Source: Chitinophagaceae bacterium (lineage in GTDB: Bacteria > Bacteroidota > Bacteroidia > Chitinophagales > Chitinophagaceae). Taken from it: a stretch of 7,484 nucleotides of DNA. Shown here one piece after another: positions 1 to 7,200 of the stretch. The translations under genes and the position numbers were made by a program. Location: NCBI GenBank assembly GCA_025362915.1, contig JANYEU010000125.1, forward strand, positions 1-7,484. The letters run 5' to 3'. Every line of letters begins with the position of its first letter. Within the stretch, counting starts at the first letter, position 1. The notes below the pieces were generated by a model that was given only the letters and a program-made list of their open reading frames with translations, was not told the origin of the DNA and ran no database searches.

Positions 1-141
1 AGAACCATTGCTTCTGTTAAGCTATTAGGTAGTGATGAAAAGATTAAATGGGCGCAGAACGATGATGCTTTGGTAATAACTAAACCAGCAACATTGCCCA
101 AATGGCAAACTTTGGCTTTTAAAATTGAATTTAAGAAATAG
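1..141 (+). CDS. C-terminal end of a GH29-like alpha-L-fucosidase (5' truncated by window edge)
   Basis: The first 46 codons of the window stay open in frame 1 and end at TAG (139-141). The visible peptide begins RTIASVKLLGSDEKIKWAQN and ends LAFKIEFKK. The pattern 'V-x-LLGS-x-EKIKW', then 'LVIT-P' and a final 'AFKI', is what I know from the C-terminal beta-sandwich of bacterial GH29 alpha-L-fucosidases. Those enzymes release alpha-linked L-fucose by a retaining mechanism and are usually periplasmic in Bacteroidota. The catalytic domain lies outside the window, so neither activity nor integrity can be judged. The gene converges with the beta-helix gene on the opposite strand, and its stop lies only 8 bases before a hairpin that probably terminates it. 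Another glycosidase with a similar C-terminal beta-sandwich is the main alternative. Confidence 0.68.
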   Translation, partial: RTIASVKLLGSDEKIKWAQNDDALVITKPATLPKWQTLAFKIEFKK

Positions 142-149
142 TGACTTTA

Positions 150-199
150 AGGGAGTAACCAATAGATAAAAGAAGTGCTTTTTATATAAGTTACTCCCT
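150..199. terminator. Bidirectional terminator-like hairpin between convergent genes
   Basis: AGGGAGTAAC (150-159) is the exact reverse complement of GTTACTCCCT (190-199). Inside the 30-base loop a second helix can form between AAAAG (168-172) and CTTTT (178-182). The stem is flanked by A on the left (149) and by TAAA on the right. It starts 8 bases after the fucosidase-like stop and lies 33 bases beyond the stop of the beta-helix gene, which is where a shared terminator of two convergent genes is expected. There is no long T-run directly after the outer stem, so efficiency on either strand is uncertain. Confidence 0.6.
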
Positions 200-232
200 A
201 AAATTCCTACCTGTGTGTAGCTTTAAATTTTC

Positions 233-3200
233 TCAAAGTATCTCCCATTTAATCGTCAACCCATTGTGTGAAAATTTGATAATATACATACCATTAGATA
301 ATGATGGCAATTTGTAAGCGTTTTCTCCTTTTTGCAACGTAACGTTCTGACTAAAAACAGTCTTTCCATAAGCATCATATATTATTATCGCAGATTGTAT
401 ATTGGATGAGGAGGTATTTTTATAATTAATCCTAGCTACTATTCCTTTTTGAGATGGATTGGGAGATAAAACAACAGTTTCCTTACCCGAACAGTCTGTA
501 TGCACTTTAGCTATTTGACTATAGAGTTCGCTTCCTTTATCCGTTTGAACAACAAGTCTGTAATAAACTTCTGCATCGGCTTGAGGTATATAGATTTGAT
601 AAGTATTGTTTGTATTATTATTTTTTGGCAACAATTCTTCTACGGTTGTAAATACCCCATCCGCATTTCCTCGCTGAATTTGGAACACTTTTACATTTTC
701 CGCTGCTGCTACCTCCCAATATATTGTTGCACCACAACCTTCGGGTGTAGCCTTAAAACTGTGAATGGCAATAGGTAGTGAAGTTGTAATTGAAAAGTCA
801 AAAGGCGTCGAAGTAAAATCCCAAACAGTACTATCCAATAAATGAGCTGTTAAAGAATGTTTGCCTATGCCAGGATTTTCCCACTCCGCAGTAAATACTA
901 TCGAATCGAAACTAGCTTTTTTCAGCACCAATGGCACTCCCAATAATGTATCATTATCTTTTAGAAGAATGGAAGAATAACAGTTATTGATATTAGGGTT
1001 TTTAATGGTTAAGGTAATATCCAACGTATCACCAACTACCAATCCATGCCGATTAGTTACTATCAATGAAAAAGAAGGAGACACACCCGGTGTTTGGCTT
1101 ATGGTAACCGATGGCCTGTAGATAGAATCTTTGAATAATCCAATCCTGCTGATATGCCAATTGGTGCTTGTTGTCTTGGCAAATGCCCCTGTAGATTTAA
1201 TGCTATCCAGCAAATTATTATTGCCCGCCTTAAATAAGGATGTATTAGAGAGTAAGTTTTGCTGAAACACCAATCCATCTTGCTTAAAAGGGCTTCCTGT
1301 CTGTGCAAAATTGCTATTGGTAGTGCCATTGGTATTAAAAAGGCTTTTATCTGCCACGCCATTCAAACATGCCTTTCCTACCGATGTACCTATAAATACG
1401 TTCCCCTTTAGTTGCGGCCATATCAAGGAAGTATAGGCACTGTTGGTGGTAGGAAACAAATCTGCCAAGTCGGGATATGCCTGTTGGTAAACGGTACTGG
1501 AATTATATACCTTTTTAAGATTTGTATAATTGGTCAGGTTGTTTTTGTTGGTATCAGGCAAAAAGTAGGTAGCATTGGTATGGTGTGTCTTGCTGTTGTT
1601 ATAGTAAATATTGCTGTAGAGATTATTCGAATATCCATAGTTGTTTTGTGAGCCGTAGAGGCAGTTGGTAGTGATATTGTTAATAAATAACTGGCCAGAA
1701 TAAGCGTTGTCTGTGTATAGCCCGCTACCTTTATAGTGCATGTCATGCACATAGTTGTTGTAAAATACATTACTCCTTTCTGTTTGGTTTTCTGAGCCAT
1801 AAAAAGCGCCCATGTCAGAATAAGTCCTTACCACATCGGAAATATCATTGTATTCAAAGCGGTTGTTATTACCTCCATACAATACACCCACATGCTCACA
1901 ACCATGTATTCTATTAAAAGCCGAATAACTGCCAATAACACTTCGGGTATCTATGGCAGCCGCATACAAAAAAACATCTTTAGCATAATCATAAATATGG
2001 TTGTTAATTACTTTGTGGTTGCACGGTGTCAAGGTTAACTGGTCAGCAGCAAAATTACTATTTATCAGAAAAACGCCACCTTCACCTACATCGTGTATGT
2101 CATTGCTCTTTACGATGCAGTTGGTGCCATCGGTTATAAATACACCATATCCCGCAACATGGGTTATTTCCATCCCCGCAAGGGTTATATTGTTGCATTT
2201 GCTTAAAAGCACCCCATCGGACGAGCCACCATCCAGCTTTATGCCTTCAAAATTGGTATAGCTTACGCCTGTTAGTTTAATACTTTGGGTAGCACTGTTA
2301 CTGCTTATATTCAATGTACCCGTATCAGGAGGGTATATATATAGCATCTTTGTTGCGAAGTTTATGCTCCACTCCCCCACCGAGTCTATTTCTTCTACTA
2401 GGTTTACGGCCACATAAGGTTCTTTTCCATTGCCTGCTGGGCGGGCATACTTATTTCCTATGCCCCCTTGCACACCAATACTTTGGTAAATAATAGAATC
2501 AATAATCGAAACTGAGTCAGTTTTCACAAAGTCCATTTGCCAATCTACCCGCCAGTTGCCACGAAGCCAAAGGCCATCATTAATAGCTTGCCCCCAGTAT
2601 TTTGCCCTATCGTCCCTATAAACAAATGTTCCACCGGGGCTTACCCCCCCTGTACCGTTTCTAAGTACCCTTTTCATCCGCATCACATCATTGTTTGGGT
2701 ATTGAGCCATAGGCAAAGGGGTAGTGTTTTTATATATTATGGGCCATTGCTGCCTACTGTTTGTGGTAGCAGTTATGTTTACAGGGTAGCCAAATATTTT
2801 GGGCCAAGCTTTCATGTTGCTCAAGTTGTAGCTGGCAAGGTTCACTTGTTTTACTTTGTTGCGGGCAATACTGTCTACAATCCTGTTTTTAATAGAAACT
2901 GGTATAGGCAATAAATCCGCAGGTGCAATAGCAGTAATAGGTTCAAATATAGCTTTCAACGGATTGAGGGAATGGTAGGTAACCGGGGCAGCCGCGGTTC
3001 GGCTATCGGTAGAGTCTAACGCCAAATAGGTATATACCCCATCCATCAACCAGATATTGCAACTAATGGCTTTGTTGGCAGTTGTTTTTACAATATTTCT
3101 TGCCCTAGCTAGCGAAACAGGAACTGCCGTACTGGTGCCATTGCCAGTAGCAGACCCATTTGGTGAAACATATATATTCTGGGATTGAGCATATACACAG

Positions 3201-3250
3201 ACATTTATAAAACAAAAAACAAAAGCCAATCCAACGCCTATTTTTTTCAT
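233..3250 (-). CDS. Secreted right-handed beta-helix glycoside hydrolase, GH141-like, with Ig-like, FnIII-like and T9SS sorting domains
   Basis: This 1005-residue protein starts at the ATG at 3250, directly followed by a signal peptide (about 1-21: KK, a hydrophobic core, then VYA before QSQ). Residues 25-100 hold the entry segment 'IYVSPNGS...ARNIV...IWLMDGVY' typical of bacterial beta-helix enzymes. Residues 181-185 (MAQYPN region) and 'GEWSINFATKMLYIYPP' (292-308) match the pre-helix part of GH141-type proteins. Residues 330-560 are parallel beta-helix coils with N-x-I/H-D turns, including FEYNDISDV (465-473), SDMGAFYG (478-485) and GLYTDNAYSG (510-519); D472, D479 and D514 are candidate active-site acids. 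The catalytic part appears to end near 'SRIGLFKDSI' (701-710). An Ig-like domain (about 713-822), an FnIII-like domain (about 826-916, 'YYRLVVQTDKGSELYS') and a T9SS type A sorting domain (about 926-1005, 'LSPNPS', 'NGMYIIKF') follow. Known GH141 members include an alpha-L-fucosidase acting on RG-II and a xylanase, so the substrate is open. The family assignment is from recognised sequence pattern; polysaccharide lyase or another beta-helix family is the alternative. Confidence 0.85.
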   Translation of the reverse strand: MKKIGVGLAFVFCFINVCVYAQSQNIYVSPNGSATGNGTSTAVPVSLARARNIVKTTANKAISCNIWLMDGVYTYLALDSTDSRTAAAPVTYHSLNPLKAIFEPITAIAPADLLPIPVSIKNRIVDSIARNKVKQVNLASYNLSNMKAWPKIFGYPVNITATTNSRQQWPIIYKNTTPLPMAQYPNNDVMRMKRVLRNGTGGVSPGGTFVYRDDRAKYWGQAINDGLWLRGNWRVDWQMDFVKTDSVSIIDSIIYQSIGVQGGIGNKYARPAGNGKEPYVAVNLVEEIDSVGEWSINFATKMLYIYPPDTGTLNISSNSATQSIKLTGVSYTNFEGIKLDGGSSDGVLLSKCNNITLAGMEITHVAGYGVFITDGTNCIVKSNDIHDVGEGGVFLINSNFAADQLTLTPCNHKVINNHIYDYAKDVFLYAAAIDTRSVIGSYSAFNRIHGCEHVGVLYGGNNNRFEYNDISDVVRTYSDMGAFYGSENQTERSNVFYNNYVHDMHYKGSGLYTDNAYSGQLFINNITTNCLYGSQNNYGYSNNLYSNIYYNNSKTHHTNATYFLPDTNKNNLTNYTNLKKVYNSSTVYQQAYPDLADLFPTTNSAYTSLIWPQLKGNVFIGTSVGKACLNGVADKSLFNTNGTTNSNFAQTGSPFKQDGLVFQQNLLSNTSLFKAGNNNLLDSIKSTGAFAKTTSTNWHISRIGLFKDSIYRPSVTISQTPGVSPSFSLIVTNRHGLVVGDTLDITLTIKNPNINNCYSSILLKDNDTLLGVPLVLKKASFDSIVFTAEWENPGIGKHSLTAHLLDSTVWDFTSTPFDFSITTSLPIAIHSFKATPEGCGATIYWEVAAAENVKVFQIQRGNADGVFTTVEELLPKNNNTNNTYQIYIPQADAEVYYRLVVQTDKGSELYSQIAKVHTDCSGKETVVLSPNPSQKGIVARINYKNTSSSNIQSAIIIYDAYGKTVFSQNVTLQKGENAYKLPSLSNGMYIIKFSHNGLTIKWEIL

Positions 3251-3257
3251 TGTCGAG

Positions 3258-3317
3258 TAATTTTACAAGGTATTTGTGGGATACACAGTCATACTTAGAA
3301 GGAAGTTTGTAAAATTA
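3258..3317 (-). promoter_or_regulatory. Inverted repeat just upstream of the beta-helix gene (possible operator or leader hairpin)
   Basis: TAATTTTACAA (3258-3268) is the exact reverse complement of TTGTAAAATTA (3307-3317), with 38 bases between the arms. The near arm lies 8-18 bases upstream of the beta-helix ATG, so it covers the place where ribosomes bind and probably the transcription start. It could be a two-site operator or, if transcribed, a weak A/T-rich leader helix that hides the start region. I could not find a clear Bacteroidota promoter (TTTG / TAnnTTTG) at standard spacing here. An 11-bp exact match in AT-rich DNA can arise by chance, so confidence is modest. Confidence 0.35.
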
Positions 3318-3561
3318 GCTTTTACCTAAATTAAAAGTGGGTGTTAAATGGCTTTTCCTTGTCTTCATTGCTCAAATTATAGGCTTCACGAAGCAAATGA
3401 TCTGTTTTAGGGATTTTATTAGTGATGAACTATGAGTTATTAGGAGATGGTAGTTCTTTCAAAGTACAATACATACAAGCCCGAACAATAATGAAAAATA
3501 AATATTTCCCTGCCCTCTTTCATCAATTAAGTTACAAATAATTTTTTCCCTTACGGTGAAT
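3318..3561. other. Gene-poor intergenic stretch
   Basis: This AT-rich stretch lies between the inverted repeat upstream of the beta-helix gene and the near-palindrome at 3562. The only reading frame of note runs + from ATG 3425 to TAA 3541 (38 codons, ending LFHQLSYK). It has no visible ribosome binding site, signal peptide or recognisable family, and could be chance or a gene remnant. The promoter of the beta-helix gene should lie in the lower-numbered part, since the next upstream gene on that strand ends about 1 kb away. I see no other structure here. Confidence 0.5.
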
Positions 3562-3589
3562 CCCTATAAAGGTTCGAACCCTTATAGGG
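3562..3589. repeat. 28-bp near-palindrome with GGTTCGAACC centre
   Basis: The left arm CCCTATAA (3562-3569) pairs with TTATAGGG (3582-3589), and the centre GGTTCGAACC (3571-3580) is a perfect palindrome. Only the A at 3570 opposite the C at 3581 breaks the symmetry. It can form a strong hairpin or be a binding site for a symmetric protein. The centre resembles a tRNA T-arm (loop TTCGAAC), but no D-arm or anticodon arm lies upstream, so it is not a tRNA. It sits about 60 bases before the 41-bp tandem array. As a terminator it would have no obvious gene to serve. Confidence 0.7.
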
Positions 3590-3650
3590 TTGACAAGTCA
3601 CCTGATTGAGCGAAAAATTTATTTTACACCCCCATCAATTACTTCAATCC

Positions 3651-3896
3651 ATGCATATCCTGCTCCAACCTATATGAATTTACGTTCATTCATGCATAAC
3701 GCACAGCAACTAACATGGTTTAACGTTCATTCATGTATAATGCACAGAAACTTACATGAATTAACACTAATCCATGTAAAGCGCACAGAAACTATCATGA
3801 TTGACTGCCATTTTATACAAAGCGCACAGCAGTTAACATGGATGACTGTCATTTCATGTAAAGCGCACAGAAACTTACATAAAAGAGCGTTAATTC
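3651..3896. repeat. Tandem array of six 41-bp units with hairpin arms
   Basis: Six consecutive units, each exactly 41 bases, begin at 3651, 3692, 3733, 3774, 3815 and 3856. Most units read ATGTAAAGCGCACAGAAACT, then a TTACATG-like stretch, then a more variable stretch ending in CATTC-like sequence. The core GCACAG is present in units 2-6; unit 1 is diverged in the core. Degenerate half units appear on both sides (about 3631-3650 and 3897-3937). Each unit boundary can form a hairpin. The best is ATTCATGTA (3729-3737) with TACATGAAT (3753-3761), a perfect 9-bp stem with a 15-base loop carrying the GCACAG core. Because 41 is not a multiple of 3 and the units differ mostly by substitutions, this looks like noncoding tandem DNA. 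No element or family is recognised. It may be a protein-binding array, a structured RNA or a decayed minisatellite. Confidence 0.9.
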
Positions 3897-3937
3897 ATGT
3901 TAGTTGAAATAGATTATACATGAAATGAAACTATTTG

Positions 3938-4079
3938 GTGTTATTACAATCCGCACAAGCCATATTTAATACTATTTACTGGCAATCTGTATAGGTTATG
4001 GTTGATTTGAGATGAGATAGTAGTGATATTTGTTGGAAATAAAGGAATTTGTATGATTGGATAAGAAACTGACTGAACT
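3938..4079. other. Intergenic stretch without recognisable genes
   Basis: This lies between the fading end of the 41-bp array and the inverted hairpin pair. Several in-frame stops interrupt the plus strand. On the minus strand a 74-codon frame (4220 to 3996) runs through it and through the hairpin pair, but it has no family resemblance and low-complexity Ser-rich content, so I do not call it a gene. Confidence 0.45.
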
Positions 4080-4191
4080 ACTCGCCGATGCTTGACTTTC
4101 TTCACCAACAACTATAAAAGCAGAAACCCTATATTTGAATAAAGAATTTCCTATTAATTGATGTTGGTCAAGAAGACCAACATCAGCGAGT
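4080..4191. repeat. Inverted pair of hairpin sequences, BIME/MITE-like (about 112 bp)
   Basis: The left arm (4080-4112, starting ACTCGCCGATG and ending CACCAACAAC) matches the reverse complement of the right arm (4160-4191) at 26 of 32 aligned bases with one single-base gap. The right arm is itself a perfect hairpin. The left arm has lost most of that internal symmetry. Two oppositely oriented hairpin sequences around a 47-base AT-rich core resemble a REP doublet (BIME) or the tips of a small non-autonomous transposable element. No target-site duplication was evident and no transposase is present in the window, so the mobile nature is inferred. Confidence 0.5.
4159..4185 (-). terminator. Perfect 11-bp hairpin downstream of the GH106 gene, candidate terminator
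   Basis: TGATGTTGGTC (4159-4169) and GACCAACATCA (4175-4185) form an uninterrupted 11-bp stem with a 5-base loop. It lies about 70 bases past the GH106 stop, with no gene in between, so it could end that transcript. On the minus strand it is followed by A/T-rich sequence (AATTAATAGG) and not a clean T-run, so intrinsic termination is uncertain; mRNA 3'-end protection is an alternative. It also forms the right arm of the inverted pair described for 4080-4191. Confidence 0.5.
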
Positions 4192-4255
4192 GGGGAACGG
4201 GGCATGTAAAAGAAATTCATACGCCAGTTTGAGCCGTTGTTTTTTATTAGAGTGT

Positions 4256-7200
4256 TTAATACAAACCCACGGCCTCCCCATATTGCAGCAGCACTGGCCC
4301 CACTAAACCTGCTGGCTGTAGCGGACTATCCTTTCTGTAATAATACCAATTGGCAAATGCCTTACGCCCCTTTGATGGGCGGGGCTGATTCTTGATAAAC
4401 CAGTCTGGATATTCCTTCAAAGCTCTTCCTCTATCGCCCCTATCTGTTCCAAAAATAAAGTCGGCAGGCTCTTGCTCATCGCCTATCAACCTGTTTGCCC
4501 AATTGTTTGTAACGGCAATATCCAACGTGTTTTCTCCTACTTTCAATGCACTTGTAATGTCTTTTTTAAACGGTGGATACCAAAGCACGCCTAAGTCTTG
4601 CTTGTTTACGAACAACTGAACAATATTGTTTACAGTTCCCAAATCGAGCATGATCCTTTTGTTTTCAGCTAACTTATCAGCACTAATATTAATTGTTTGG
4701 GTATAATGTGCCGTACCTGCAAAATATTTTACATCAGGATTATCGCTCTTGCTAAAATCTAGTAGTTCAGGAAATATTAACGCAAACTCTTTATTGAGTT
4801 TAGGATGAAAAGACACATACCAACTACCTGAAATCTGGGTAGCGGCAGGGACATCGATGGCTAGTGTTTTTGTCTTTCCATTAGAAAATCCCACTTGTGC
4901 AGTTATAGGCCGATAAGCGGTAAAATAGGTTTTGTGATTGAATGAAGTAATCCTTTCATCTTGCAGTTGCTCGCTAAATGAAACGGAAGCTACAGAGGGT
5001 TTGGGCGGATAATATTGATAACGCAACACAACAAAAACAGATTGCACCCCTTTTAAGAACAACGTTACATATGTGCGACCATTTTTTATCCCCCAAACGG
5101 CAGCATCGGTAATGGAAGCATCTTCGGCATTCCATATTTCTGGAACTTCTGGTCCACTCCTACCTCCATTATTATGAATAGCATTATACAAGGGGAAAGA
5201 CACCGTTACTTTTTGCGGATGCGCATTCAAATTGGCTACATAATAAATATTAGTAGTACCATCCTGCCTATGAACATACCTAATATCCTTTGCAGTATCT
5301 GCAGATTCTATAATGCAATCTGGGGTTATATTGCATTTTTCTATCGCGCTTTTTACATTGGTTGAAACCCAACCCTTGCCATAATTATTTTCTGGCAGAT
5401 TACCCCAAATAGCCTCTCCAATTGCTTTTACCTTGGCGTCTGCCATTGGAAAATCTTGTAAACTGGGCGATGCCATCGGTTTGGGAGAAACAATATATGC
5501 CCCATCAGTCACCAATTTCTTTATCTTTTCTGCTACCGCAGGAAGCATTACACTTCCATTAGGAAACACCATGAAAGCATATTTTCTACTTGAAGGCAGG
5601 ATGATTTGATGATTCTCCACCTTAATTTCCCTTACTAAAAAGTCGCTAGTAGCAATCAGATCGCTAAAACCATCTTGCTTATCAACGCAGAGATAGTCTG
5701 CCACTTGCTCCCCATACTGCAATAAAGCTTGCGTGCGACCGAGATAAGCAAAGAAGGCCTTGCCAGGTTCTGCCCAAGTTTGGTGCCTGCCAAAGTGTGT
5801 ACCCCACCAGCCCATTCCCATACCCGGCTGATACTTATCGTCAAAAGGTTGATGCACCCAATGATGCAATACCAGTCTGTTTACCCCAGAAGCATACGTG
5901 CCATCAGCAGAAGGTTTTAGCGAGGCAGGGGCTTCGGTAAACTTACTGATTGATGGCTGCCCTGTAAAAGATTCAGCGCCTACTATAGTTTTACCAGCGG
6001 CACGTGCTGCTGCTGGAATAGCGGCATTAATGCCCCCTCTTCCACCCGTCCAGAATTCCCCCATCGGTAAATCGGGCAATCCGGCACCTTCAACTATATC
6101 AAAAGGTCCCGAGTAAGGTTCCCATTGCAAGGCAAGGTTATTTTCATTACAAATCTTTTTGCCAACTGCCCATCCATTGTCAGTAAACAACCGATTAATC
6201 ACATCAGTATAATCCCATTCAAAACGTTTTGTTTCTTCGGTTGAATTAACAATTCTCAACTGTTTATCATCTTTTGCTCCTGTAATTGGCTTTCCCAAAC
6301 ACACAAACCAAGGTACAGGATCGTACCCTTTTCGTTTGATAAATTCATCCCTAAAGGTTGCCGTCCAATTTTGATTCCCCGACTCATAACTATCAATCAA
6401 CAAATGCTTGAAGCTTTTTCCGATGTAATAGCCAAGGTGTTGTTTGATTGAATCTATCACCACGTGCCAATGATATTCATTTAGATTCTTGCTCATTTTA
6501 TCTACCTCCAATGCCTTTCCAATCAGTTCATCTGGAATGGGGTGTGGCGAAACCATGGTAGGACGATAACCAAAGCGATAAATTTTCCAATTTCCAGCTG
6601 GTGCATCCCACTGAATTTTGCCATCAGCGCCAGCTAATGAAGTAAGGTTCACAATAGCTTTCAATTGCAAGCTATCCGTTATAGGCACAGCAAGTAGGGC
6701 AATATCCTTACAGTAAGTAGCTTGCCGTTTGGTGTTTCCCCACCCTTCTTTAATGGGCAAAGCTAGCTTAGGTATGTTGATTGAAATACTTTTTCCACCC
6801 TCCACATCCACACTGCTCCATACCAACTTTTGCATTCCTTGTTCAGGGCTGATCCAAGGTCCGCCTGTAGTAGAATAACCTACTGAATTATGCAGACCAA
6901 TCTCCAAACCTAATCTATCTGCCTCCGATGCGGCAAACCTAACAGCCTCCCAATAGGCAGGGCTTCTATAGGTTTGTTCGGGCCAAGGCAGGTTTTCTGT
7001 AGGGGCATTTCCCTCTTGCACAGCAGAAGTAAGGTTAAAAATAGTAGCTCCACCAATGCCTGCTGCTTTCATCGCCTCCAAGTCTTTGGTGATGCCATAT
7101 TTAGAAAAGTTACTACCCATCCAATGCCACCACACATAAGGTTTTGCAGTAGTAGGCGGATGGAGGAAGCGTTGTTCTAACTCATCAGGTTTAGTAATAG

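Noticed and set aside
3425..3541. 38-codon plus-strand frame ending LFHQLSYK
   Set aside because: It is short, isolated, without a ribosome binding site or family marks. It could be a gene remnant, but nothing supports expression.
3550..3595. tRNA gene suggested by GGTTCGAACC
   Set aside because: No anticodon or D-arm can be folded upstream. The T-arm likeness comes from the centre of a palindrome.
3631..3937. CRISPR-like array of regularly spaced repeats
   Set aside because: The period is exact, but similarity extends over the whole unit, including the would-be spacers. The units are degenerate and no cas genes are visible. It is a tandem repeat.
3996..4220. 74-codon minus-strand frame starting 36 bases after the GH106 stop
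   Set aside because: It is low-complexity and Ser-rich, has no recognisable family, and runs through the inverted hairpin pair, which explains its sequence better than coding does.
500..7180. Many shorter open frames inside the two large genes on both strands
   Set aside because: They lie within well-supported coding regions in other frames, have no family marks, and are explained as shadows.
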